A stretch of 64,000 bases of DNA from Thalassia testudinum (GCA_037157565.1 JAZHRO010000063.1:158026501-158090500), one strand, 5' to 3'. Positions 33,805 to 44,165 are shown, counted from the stretch's first letter. Program-made: numbers and translations. Notes: generated by a model from the letters alone, not told the origin.

Positions 33805-34922
33805 ACAATCAAACCTATCCTTAAGTGAGTTAGCCTACAGACCTACAGACTCCCAAAACCGGTCTTGAGATAAAGGAACGATTTGATCTACTTCTGTCTA
33901 TTCAATCCAACCAGTTAGAAGGAGGGACTGGGGAGAAGGTTCTTCCTTCGGCTTGTGCCTCCGATTCCTAGTGTACCCCCCAGTCGCGATCGTTTGATTC
34001 TACTCCCCTAGCTAGACATCAAATTGAACAGTAGAAACAGACTAATCGAAAATAATCTCATTCTGGGCTCTGAAGAGCGAGTCAAATCCTTAAGGCCAAC
34101 ATCTACTCTGTTTTATTTAGGGCTAGGTTTGAATGTGCTTTGGAATGTGATGGGCCCTTTAAATGGGTTGTGCCCTTAATGATTGATTGATTTGTGTGTG
34201 CGTGCACAACTAGTGGTTTTCAAGCTAGATTATTTTTGACGTGGTGAATTTTAGAGTTCAAATCTTGCTTAGTAGCTTTTAGGATTCAACTTTAGGTGTT
34301 TTCAAACAAGTTTCGTTGGCACACCAGGTTTTGCAAGCACAGGTGAAGATGTTTTCCTTTAAAGATTAAAAAGAATGTGGAGTGCCTGGTAAATCCCTAA
34401 GAGTTGAACCTTTGTGGCAGCTACTTGATGAGTTGATTTTAATTGAAGTGGTGCGGCCCAATCAACTCAAACAATCAGCCTATTGCACCACTTTATTAGG
34501 CACACAGGTGATTACCTAATCTGATTTCTACTCAATTATGTATTTGGATGTGTGTACTGGCTCCAAAGATCGGCTTGTCGGTTGAGTTTGAAAATTAGAT
34601 GAGGTTGTGTACCTTTGTGAGATTTTTTTTTCTTTTTTTAATGTGGGGGTTGGGGCGGGTGTGGATGTCAAACAACAAACAATCTAACCTTATAGTTTAT
34701 AAGAACACCTAGGTTGATTGATGTTTGTGTTATTATGTTGTGGAATGAAATCTAATGGGTGGGAGATGGGGGATAACTTACAAAACCTTACATAGCATTT
34801 TACTCCAATCTACTACTTTTGCCTGTCTCGAAAGCGTACCTACAATCACAATAAGAAAGGAGAGAAGTGAGTTAAATGATTTGTAAGTTAGAAAATGCGA
34901 AGAAAAATTAAAGAGCGTCGCC
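33805..34922 (-). other. E5 leader
   Basis: No gene. Contains a conserved block at about 33920-33998 (on the plus strand GAGAAGGTTCTTCCTTCGGC, then TGCCTCC) shared with the E4 and E6 leaders, and a T-rich run near 34622-34640. Confidence 0.6.
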
Positions 34923-34940
34923 TCCTCGGCAACGGTGCCA
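34923..34940 (-). promoter_or_regulatory. E5 primer binding site, tRNA-Asp
   Basis: The plus strand reads TCCTCGGCAACGGTGCCA, matching the tRNA-Asp 3' end at 16 of 18 positions; both differences are C to T. It lies 3 bp from the 5' LTR. Confidence 0.9.
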
Positions 34941-35697
34941 AAATGTTGAACATACGAATTGCTACGCTAACATGTTCGATTTTGAAAAACCTGTCGTTGT
35001 AGTTTGAAAGCAAAGAACTCGTGTTCAACAAATAAAATTTATACCGAAATGAAAATTCCAAGTCGAACATAGGGAGGCGGACGTTTATTTAAAAATTATG
35101 CATTTATTTTTTATTTGTCATGAAGTAATTCAATTTAAAATTATCTAACTACTTACAATAAATAAAAGAGAGAGAGAGAGTAAGAGAGAGAGAATATTAC
35201 AAACAGAAATCAAAATGAGATGTAAAATAAACATAGAATTTCATCATTAGAATGATTGTTCATTACACTAGAAAGCGGGAAAATGATTAAACTAGAAAGT
35301 AATAAATCTACTATAGAAAGCATTAAAAGAATAGAGGGAGAATTATCCTCTTCGGCGGTCGCTTGGAGGACGAGCAGAACTACTCTAGAAAGCAGTAAAT
35401 ATATACTAGAAAGCAGTAAAAAGAATAGGGAGAGAGATATCCTCCTCGACGGTCGCTTGGAGGACGAGTCGGACAGGATGATGCCTGGATGAAGGAGGAC
35501 GAAGCAGGATGGAGGATGAAGAAGAACAGGAACGGGGCAGCACGTCATCGTCGTCGCAGGATCCACTTCCAAAGGGGGACGAAAATTTTGACTTTATCTC
35601 ACGAGAAGCATCCCGGGTGTGGGACAAGCTTCTCTTGAGCTTTGGAGAGGTAGAGAAGAGAAGGAAGGGATGAGAATTTCGTGTGGAGGGGGTCTCC

Positions 35698-35706
35698 TTT
35701 TATAGT
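35698..35706 (-). promoter_or_regulatory. E5 5' LTR TATA box
   Basis: Minus-strand TATAAAAGG about 1.07 kb into the LTR, in element sense. Confidence 0.65.
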
Positions 35707-35803
35707 TGCAAGGAGTGGGGGAAAATTGGACATTACATCTTTAAAACATTAAATAATTGGTCCTTAGTGACGGATAAAATCGTCGCTAAAGCCCCAACGT
35801 GGG

Positions 35804-35949
35804 CATAGTGGGCGCTGCCCACGCGCGCTCGCTCGTCTGCTCGCCGCATGTCCAGATGATTTAAGCCGTCCGATCGCATAGTGGGAGCTGCCCACGCACG
35901 CTCGCTCTTCTGCTCGCCGCATGTCCAGATGATTTCAACCGTCCGATCG
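35804..35949. repeat. 73-bp tandem duplication in E5 5' LTR only
   Basis: Units 35804-35876 and 35877-35949, both starting CATAGTGGG and ending CCGATCG. The 3' LTR has a single unit (near 29822-29910). Confidence 0.85.
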
Positions 35950-36115
35950 CGAGATCGGACGGCTTAAATCGCACCTTCGCCCGCCTCGCTGTGCACCCGC
36001 CTGCGTGCGATGCCACGTGAAGCGCGGGCGTGCGATAGCGCGTCGATGCTATTAAGCATGGATGGCCGCCCGATTAAGATCCGACGCTTGCCCGTGCCCT
36101 TTGCCTACTAGCGGC

Positions 36116-36168
36116 GGCTCGAACTCGCGTCCGCGCCTTGCGTTAAGGTGCTGGACCATTGCGCTGCC
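36116..36168 (-). other. tRNA-like segment in E5 5' LTR
   Basis: Minus strand: A-box-like GGCAGCGCAATGGTCC (36153-36168) and B-box-like GAGTTCGAGCC (36116-36126). Confidence 0.5.
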
Positions 36169-36293
36169 TTGCCCAAATGGTCGTGCGGTCGATTTCAAGG
36201 CGCTGCATCCATAGCCGTTGGATCTTGGTCCAACGGCGGGGAGGGGCGGATGCGGGAGCTTCAGTGGTTGTGTGTAGGTGTTTGGGCAGCTGA

Positions 36294-36315
36294 GATGGTG
36301 CCACGTGGCACCATC
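36294..36315. promoter_or_regulatory. Perfect G-box palindrome in E5 5' LTR
   Basis: Arms GATGGTGC and GCACCATC around CACGTG (36302-36307): 22 bp, exactly self-complementary. Confidence 0.8.
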
Positions 36316-36769
36316 TTGGCCGTCCATCTTCTGGATGTTATAGATGGTGCCACGGGTGTCGGATTGACTCGATTTTTGCATCGTTAGGCTGCGATAGTCG
36401 ATCCGAATCCATCTGTGTGGTCAGATTTGTCGTTTGAAGTGTGGATTTACACCATCTTTGCCCTTGATCTTCTTGGGCTCCCCAGTCACTATCAGATGCT
36501 ATAGATGCCTGATTAGGGAGATCTTGGAGTCGTTGAACTCCAATCATCGCCCTGATCACATCCATACGGTTGGATTTTTGATCCGAGGCCCCAATAAAAG
36601 GTTTGCCCTGTCCAAGCACATAAAAGGAGACAATTAACTTCCATTTTATTCAAACTACTCTAAATGCAAGATGATGCATGTTATGCAATATTTATAGCAT
36701 GCAATGCAATCCTATGCTTAAGAACATGCATAAATAAACATCTTAAGTAGTGTAAACGTGTTTACATCA

Positions 36770-36774
36770 CTGTC
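36770..36774. repeat. Target-site duplication of E5, right copy (CTGTC)
   Basis: See 28971-28975. The E4 LTR resumes after it. Confidence 0.8.
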
Positions 36775-37129
36775 CTAGGGCTTGGATGGACCTATGCTCT
36801 TCACATTTTACTGCTTTATTTCTTCTTAATAGAATAGCAAACTTTTAACCCCCTTACATTATTGTTCCTATATCTAAACTAAGCCTTCTGCTCCAGCTTT
36901 GCTGCAACTCCCGCTATTCCTGATCTAGCTTCAGATCATGCTCCAAATCTGCTTATTGCCTGCAATCGACATAATGCACTTAATCAGCACATTATAACAT
37001 TATTTTATGCCTAGCTAATGGAAAGCAGTAAAGATGTAGATAATGTGTATGTATGCATGAATTTCCCTAACTTATGCTAATTTCTAGCCTAACCTAGGTC
37101 AATTATGACCTATGATTGCTGCACAATCA
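36775..37129 (-). repeat. E4 3' LTR, second part
   Basis: Continues the E4 3' LTR after E5, matching the 44250-44606 part of the 5' LTR and ending at TGCACAATCA before the PPT. The two parts total 2194 bp against 2188 bp in the 5' LTR. Confidence 0.92.
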
Positions 37130-37163
37130 TACCCCCATGCCTAAATCTTGCTAGTCCCTAGTA
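37130..37163 (-). promoter_or_regulatory. E4 terminal polypurine tract
   Basis: Minus strand: GGGACTAGCAAGAT then TTAGGCATGGGGGTA directly before the LTR. Confidence 0.87.
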
Positions 37164-39109
37164 AATGCAGGACTAAATTATTTACAGCAAAGGTCCTTAA
37201 GGGACTGATTGTTTTATCAAGTGTATTCCTAGAGATTTTTCTCCTTTTTGTTTTCATCCTATGCTCTAGAAATCCAAACAATTGTGAAAGTGCAGCTATG
37301 TAGCTTTTGCAAAGGATTCAAGTGAAAAATTGATTCACCTCTAAAGCCCTATACTTGATCGCTAGTATAAATTCTAGCGGGATAGGCGGATTTCTTCCTT
37401 CAGGGTATTCAAGATATTCTATGAATTTCACCCTGGCTTTAGGCTTAGGTAGAGAATCTCTAAGGGGAAGAATTATATATTTGGTGGCTCATTCTCACTT
37501 GGTGCTACATAGAGACTAGTACTATATAATCTAGATTCCCAGATTACTAAGTAGCTCAACTCAGAGAAAAACTATGCTCCCTTTTGATTCCTTTGTATCT
37601 ATTCTCTCTTACTCTTTTCGTTTTCCTTTTCTTTTCTTTCTTAGAGCTCACAACTTTACCAGATTCACGCATATGACATGTATTTGGTGGTCTCACTAGG
37701 CATTGACACTTTAATTGAATTCTCATAACCCTACACTAAGTCGCGACTCCTCAGCTAGTATTCGAGCGGTCAGAAACACAAGAAAAATAGGTTAAGGCCA
37801 TATTTGGTGGAGCTCAATTTTATTTGGTGGTATTGCCTCCATGAAATAAATACTAAATATTCATTCTTTCTTTTGCTTTTTCTTCTTTTTCTAATTTTTT
37901 CAGTTTTTCTTTCTTTTCATCTTTCTTTTTTTTTTTTTTAACATCACACAACTAGCATACATCCATGAACTTTATTAAGGAGGCATTATTAGAGATTCGT
38001 GGTACTCAAGAGACATTGGGTGGCTTATTTGGTGGAAGTGCCTACTCACGACACTGGGAAAGACGGATAGGACGGTGTATTTCTGACCTTAACATCAATA
38101 CCCTCCTTCAGCTGAGGATTCCGTAAAGAATGGTCGTAACCATCTACCTTAGCCCTACTTTTATGAAAACTCACTCTCCGCGTATTTGCCTTACTCGGTG
38201 GCTCTCAAAATTTAGCACAAAAATGTATACGCGGGAACCGAGAGTGAAAACTATGTCTAATCTCAGAGTATCATTACCTAATTATCTAGGATTCTAGATT
38301 CCTTGCACTAATCTTAGAGTACCAATACACTCTACTCTCTCACACTATTTGGTCGATTTTTAGAGGAAAATCTGCCTGAGTCCCAAAACACTATCCAAGG
38401 GTTCAGGAAAAGAAGCACTGCTTCTTCTCGATAGACTGATGACGTTTATCAGCCTTCACCATGAATCCATTGTAAATTCTACATGTGTGTGAAAAGTTGT
38501 ACTGAATTCCAGATTACAGGAATCAACTAGAGGATAAAATCCCTAATGCATTCTCTTAATAAAATAATCTTATTCATAAGTGCAATATGTATATATGCTA
38601 TGAACAATTAACCTCGTATAATTTGTACTTTGTGAATTTCCCGTATCGGGTTACAATCAGCTTGACCCTAAATTTAGAACAAAAGGTGAGCGGGTGAGTC
38701 GGAAGTGGCTGTTGCAAACGATTTCTAGCTTCAATGCGAGCATTGGAGGTGGAATCAGTTGTTCTTTTATTTAGGGTCCTAAAGTACATTTTACATGCAG
38801 CTCCGAGGTTTTCCTAAGTGTTGGCATAAAAATTTTTTTTAGTTTTGTTGTATCTACCCCCCCATGCCTAAGTTCTTGCATGTCCTCATGCATGAATGTA
38901 AAAGAAAATAAATACTGCATGGAGAGAATGGGTAGAAATCACCTGTAATTGCTCCTGAAATTATATTCAGCTCCGGCCAACTTATTAGCATGCAATATAC
39001 GTAAAGGAAATATGCTATGTATAAAAATGGTTATATATAAATGATGGTGGAATGTGGGGCGAATGGTATCTATATGTGCTGAGTTTAACACCTCCAACTG
39101 GGCGAAAAC
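37164..39109 (-). other. E4 3' noncoding region
   Basis: No gene. Contains several copies of TATTTGGTGG (plus strand; about 37481, 37683, 37802, 37822, 38030, with weaker ones near 38205 and 38349), T-rich runs (37861-37940), the internal PPT-like box (38855-38890) and the post-stop motif (39080-39103). Confidence 0.65.
38855..38890 (-). promoter_or_regulatory. E4 internal PPT-like box
   Basis: Minus strand: GAGGACATGCAAGAA then CTTAGGCATGGGGGGGTAG, about 220 bp after the ORF stop. Confidence 0.65.
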
Positions 39110-40735
39110 TCAATCAGATGTGTCATTTCTAGCATAGGAGCCGGCTAAGATTAAGAGAAAGATATGCTCGTATGCTCCCAGAATCAGTGGTCCGGAGATG
39201 CGAACCAGCTGATTGTGCACCCCTACTCCAAAAAGTCTAGCTATAAGAAAGTGTGGAGTGGTGGTGGAAAATAGAGGATAATCAAAGGGGGGATCATGAT
39301 GTTGATTTAGCTGATTTATCATGTCCCACAAATCAGGAGGAAGTTGCTGAGGGAGTAGAACAAAATGTAGCTCAGAACTAGAATTTGAGTCATAGGGATC
39401 CTCATAATGATAATTGACATCAAAGATCATGCCCTCTCCAGGCTTTGGGTCATATGGGGGTATCTGTGAAAGTAGAAGATCTGTTGGGAGGTCACTAAAA
39501 TCCTCGTCAGAAATTACTTCCTCCTCATCAGTACCCATCTCTGATTCACTAGAGGTTGTCTCCTCAGGCTCAAAGTCGAGCCATCTACTAGGATGTTAGG
39601 TGCATCCCCAGCTCCTGCTCAAAGCTTCACCCTCATATGCATTGGGTTCCTCAGTAATTCCTGCCTCAGGTAGCATATTTATTTCCTCAGTTAAGTCGTC
39701 CATTGCTATTTCTGGTCTTCGGATGCCAGGATCAGGGATAGAAAGTGTCATCTCAAAATCTTTAGCATCTGAATTAGGGATGTAGGTGAAAGAAGAAGGG
39801 TGTAGATCAGAAGATGTTGGCTCTAGCACAGGTTCACCTACAATGGGAAGTGGCTCAGGCTGATCAGTAGTGTCGCATGTAATGCTTGCCTCAAGATCCA
39901 TATCCTCAATTGAATCTACTTCCCTTGTCTCGATTGGGTTATCTAACCCGAGAGGTGCCTCCTAGGATTCAGGATAATCTAATTGCGGCTCAGTCCTGCA
40001 GATATCAGTCCTTTCCTCCTCAATTTCAGATGAACCCATTCGGCATACTTCCTGCTCCTGTCTCATATCCATGCTAGATTCTTTTTCCCCTGAGTGATCT
40101 TCCAGTATCTGCTCCCGAGAATCTTCTGTGTGTCCTTCCGACGTAATCGTTTTGGATTCCTCGAGGTCTTCAAGGCTATTTTTCACTTGATATCTCAAAA
40201 GTAGTAGTTCTTGAGTTTCCCGATTTTGTCTCATTAGCCTTGTTATCTCTGCTATTTCCTAAAGAAGCTCCATCACAGCTTGTTGATAAAGAATCCAGCT
40301 TTGTCTTTGGTTCAGCTCAATGATAGCCTGGATTTCATGTAGATAAAATGAGGCCTTTTCCTTAGCGCTTGCTATAGCTCTCTATATTCTCTAATGCGGC
40401 CGCATATGCACCGGTAGCTCTTCAGGGGTTCCGGGGGGTAAATCAGGTCTACCCATGTTCCATGGGTGAGAAGTAGGAGTATGAAATCCATATCCTAGGT
40501 TAAAAGATGCGGTCCTTTGAGGGACCAACTAGTATGGGTCATAATACCCAGGGTTAGGATATGGGTTAACCATTTCGGTAACCTGAGGAGAAGGATCAGG
40601 CGAAGTGAAAAGTCATCTTCGCGACGTTGGGTTCTGAGCCCAAGGTTGAGCTAATTCAGTGACCCAGGCTCTTAGATAAGCTCATGGGTCCAGCTCTTCT
40701 GGATCTTGATTAGGTCTAGATCCAGGGTTAGCCAT
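39110..40735 (-). pseudogene. E4 unknown ORF of about 540 codons replacing gag-pol
   Basis: I do not recognise this protein. The minus-strand frame from ATG 40735 (MANPGSRPNQDPEEL) to the stop at 39110 holds without any frameshift but has 8 in-frame stops. Order of regions: Pro/Asn-rich N-terminus with NPYPNPGYYDPY; a long helical, probably coiled-coil stretch about 40360-40140 (KEKASFYLHEIQAII, RETQELLLLRYQVKNSLEDL); an acidic middle (EEINMLPEAGITEEPNAYEG); a C-terminal block with FDVNYHYEDPYDS, LPPDLWDMINQLNQHHDPP and GVGVHNQLVRISGPLI. E6 has a close homologue, and E5 a distant one in its last part. It sits between the leader and the post-stop motif, the position of gag-pol in E2. It has no RT, integrase or gag motif. 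Conservation of one frame suggests a real ancestral protein; its role is unknown. Confidence 0.72.
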
Positions 40736-42398
40736 TGCAGCTAAGCAGATAGAAGAATGGCTCGCCTCCTTGGGAGCAGCTCCCAAAGTTCAGCCAAGTG
40801 AGGTCGAACTGACCTCCTTCCGTGCATACACCGCCCAACCCCTGGGTTGGTGTAGCCACGCAGGACAAGGCTATGGCCCAGTCAATCAAATGGTCCCTAT
40901 AGATTGGGTGACTAGTTTTTTCGTTAGAAGTTTGAATTCCTAAAGATAAGTTCGTCATTCAACCGACTGAAGGTGATTCCTGCCACTCAAGCTAACCCAG
41001 CCAGTCTGGTTACAGGGGGACTAAGGGGAAGGTTCTTCGTTTGGCTTACGCCTCCAATTCCGTTGGCCCCCGAGCCACAGTCGTTTGACACTACCTCGTA
41101 GACTTAGTCACCAGGTTTGGTAGAAGAGATTAAAAACACCCAGTACTACGGCAATGAACTCGGTTTGATTTCGTGTTTTAAAATTAGTTTTAACCCGTTT
41201 TCTTCAGTGGGGTTTATGGTGAGTGGCCCACAAGGTGACCAAGCTCACCAGCTAACTAGACTTGATTAAGTCTAGGTTAGCTCAAAGTGTGGTCTCTAGT
41301 TGTAACCCTAAAGATTCAACCTAATTCCATACACTTCTAGGGTTTTTCTTTTTCTGTTTCAGCAGACCACAAAAGTAAAGTTGGTTCTTTGATAATAATT
41401 GGAATCCAATTATTTTGAAAATTTTCAAGTAAATTCTTTTTTTCAATTAATTTTTCACGGATTATTTTTTTGGAATTTTTACTATTTCAACCAAACCTTT
41501 AGGGAATTTTGAATATCAAAGGGTCAGCTTTGAAATTTTGACCCCTGGACGATTTTCTACTTTGCAATAGTATCAAATGACCTTCAAAAATTCAAAAAAA
41601 ATATGGAAAATAAAGCCAATTAGGTCAACTTTCAAACCCCACCATTTTTAGTCGAAACAGATTTGCGAATCGCTTGGAATCGCTTTTTGAAATTTGAAAA
41701 TTTTTTAATCTGGGTTAGTTTGACTCCTGTGCACTTCGTGAATTTTTAAAAATTGTATACTTAGAATTTTTTCAAAAATAATCATGGTGCTTGAAAGATG
41801 GTTTGAAAATAAAGGTTTAGCCCAAATTTCAGAATTTTTCACTAACTAATTTTTTGGTAATCGAATTTTTAAGCTAAATTTGAAATCTGGCCGAAAATCA
41901 AAAGATGGTGGAAAAGCTCTTTAAAGTGGTTTGAATTGAAATCTAAGCATTCCACCAAAAAGGATTTTTTTTTTTTTTTCAAAACTTTTGCACATTTTTT
42001 TTTTCAAAAATAACTTGTTTAAAAGATTCAAAGAAAATATCTTTTTTTTTTCTTTTTTTTTTCAAACTAACCTAGCTTCGAAAGGAGACCTAATCTAGAT
42101 TTTTTTTCAAAATTTTTCTTTTTGATTTTTTTTTCTTTTTCATGGAAATGTGTAAAATCTTTTTTTTTTTCCACAGAGAATTTGTCAAAGGAAAGTGCAG
42201 AAAGTAAATCTATTCCTAGGGTTCAGAAAAAGAAACCTAATCTAAAGAGAGATGATGTGCTCCTGATTTTTTTTCTTTGCTGTGCTCGTTGTGTGCGCAA
42301 ATCCCATTCTTTTTTATTTTTCTGCACATCAAAAACAAAGTACAGAGAGATTTGTTAGTGATAGTTTCAAGATCAAAATCATAGAAAATGATGTTGCC
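40736..42398 (-). other. E4 leader
   Basis: No gene. Near the ORF (about 40800-40822) the minus strand has TGCACGGAAGGAGGTC, the same box as in the E1-E3 leaders. A further block at 41014-41100 is shared with the E5 and E6 leaders. The PBS side has long T runs on the plus strand (41960-42165). Confidence 0.65.
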
Positions 42399-42416
42399 TT
42401 CCCGACAACAGCGCCA
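42399..42416 (-). promoter_or_regulatory. E4 primer binding site, tRNA-Asp
   Basis: Plus strand TTCCCGACAACAGCGCCA, 15 of 18 to the tRNA-Asp 3' end, all differences being C to T or G to A. Two bp from the LTR. Confidence 0.9.
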
Positions 42417-43216
42417 TTTGATGGAAAGCGTTTCACACGTTTTGAAAGTCGTCGAAAATCGTAGTAAAGTCGTGCAAAAATGTTCGTCAAAAATTAAGTT
42501 TGTAAAGATTATGAGACTTGAGTCCCGGTCGTTCGTCTCTGGGAGGCATTTGATTTACTTTTGAAATCAATCTTTTTGCCGCTCTACTTCATTTAAAATC
42601 ACATGCCGGTTTATGATTATTATGTATTGAAGTATGACATGCTTAGTTGCAAGTATATCATGAATTAAAAATAGGCAACATTAATCACTCAAAAGATATT
42701 GCAATAAGCTCATGGTGATTCTCAGCACATAGACATATATATAAAAATATATCTTCTATTCATTCAAGAGAGTGTTTGCAACATAGAAGGTAGAAGAAAG
42801 CTTGTACATGAATGCTTAAAAATGTAAATCTAGCAACCAGAAAATGATCGCATACAAGAATCTATGGGGAGATTTTTCATGCATCATTGGGGGAGAAGTA
42901 AGACTACTCTATTAAGCAGTAATAAAAGAAATAAAATTATGAAGAGCATGAATTAAATCTAGAAGAATAGAGGGCATTTAGGGGTGGTCCCCGATAGCCT
43001 TGGAGTGGTTAGGAGGAGAATGAGGAGGGGCCAATGTAACTTAGGCCAACCCTTGGAGAGAGGTAGGGTTGATCTAGCATCCTGGCATGATGTCCTCCAT
43101 GGTGGTGGTAGTGAGCTTGTGGAGGTCGAGTGACTATCTAAGTGGAGGTGGCATGAATGGCACCAATGGAGTGAAATTGCCAAGGAAGTGAATGGGTGCA
43201 AATGGCCACCCATGGG

Positions 43217-43226
43217 GTCTTTTTAT
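43217..43226 (-). promoter_or_regulatory. E4 5' LTR TATA box
   Basis: Minus strand reads GTCTATAAAAAGAC, about 1.39 kb into the LTR in element sense. The same box is present in the E4 3' LTR and the E6 3' LTR. Confidence 0.65.
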
Positions 43227-43904
43227 AGACCCAATGGCTTCTCTCTAGAGAGGTGTGGAACTCTCTAGAGAGAGTCCAAGAGTGGCTAGCCACACAGGGT
43301 TGGAGGTCATTTTTGAGATCCAAAAATTGTGGATCTCAATTTGAATGCCTTTTGGTTGCTAAATTTGGCAACCAAGAGGTGGCGCCATCTCAAGAGATCT
43401 CTAGAGAATTCTAGAGGAGTGTGTGCATGAATGGGTGTGTGTGTGTGTATGTGGTCGTGCTCCACATGGCTAGGTGGCTTAGGGTAGGTCCTAAGGGTTT
43501 TGTGTAGGTGTAGGTCTTGATTTTAGGGTTGCAAACCCTAATTACTAAGATGAAAATGCAATTAAACTTAACCTAACTTTAATTGAATGAGTGTGGACCT
43601 AATTGAGAGTGAAATAACTCAATTAGGTTAGGTTTAGGTCAATTGGACTCTCACTAAGTCCAATTGGACTTGTGTGGGTTGAGATCTAAGCTCAATTGGA
43701 CTCAATGAGTCAAATTAACTTTGCTGAAGGTAATTGACTTTGATCTAAGTCAATTGGGTTTGGTGAGGACCTAATTAGGTCCTTAGGTAGGTTTAGAGGT
43801 GATGTACCATGGTTAGGAAACCTTAATTTGGGTTCCTATGGGGTTGGGATTAGGTCTAGGGAGCTAGAGATCCAAGATCAAGACTTGAATCTCAAAATAA
43901 GGAC

Positions 43905-44165
43905 TAGACATCTGACAAGACTAGCATCAGACGTCCAATAATTGAATCAGATGACTTATACTCAAAAATCAGAAGTCCAGACTTCAGTTTTGGACATCCA
44001 ATTTGAGTCAGGGGGAAATCAGGGTTCTGTTTTGGGTACTCTACAGAAATTGGACGTCTGACAAAGTGTCTAGACGTCCAATAACACTGCAGAAGTGGGT
44101 TTGAGGTGTGCGGGAGATGGCTAAGGGTCCTGGACGTCCTATAACTTATCTGGACGTCCAGATAA
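43905..44165. repeat. Cluster of GGACGTCC-type palindromes in E4 LTR
   Basis: About eight exact or one- to two-base variants of TGGACGTCCA in 260 bp (for example ATTGGACGTCTG, TCTAGACGTCCAAT, CCTGGACGTCCTA, TCTGGACGTCCAGA), upstream of the TATA box. Degraded copies are in the other E4 LTR and in E6. Confidence 0.7.

Larger units (their letters stand above)
28976..36769 (-). mobile_element. E5, non-autonomous LTR retrotransposon nested in the E4 LTR
   Basis: Reverse-strand element of 7.8 kb: 5' LTR 34944-36769, PBS 34923-34940, leader, an unknown coding region about 31967-33804, internal PPT-like box, terminal PPT 30727-30760, 3' LTR 28976-30726. LTRs begin TG and end CA in element sense. No gag or pol homology is seen. 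It belongs to a different LTR family from E4/E6 but has a similar internal plan and a distantly similar ORF C-terminus. LTRs differ at roughly 9 percent in the first 225 bp compared. Confidence 0.92.
34944..36769 (-). repeat. E5 5' LTR (1826 bp)
   Basis: Partner of 28976-30726. TATA on the minus strand near 35698-35706 (CTATAAAAGG). Carries an extra 73-bp tandem duplication (35804-35949), which accounts for the length difference between the LTRs. tRNA-like segment at 36116-36168; palindrome at 36294-36315. Confidence 0.94.
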
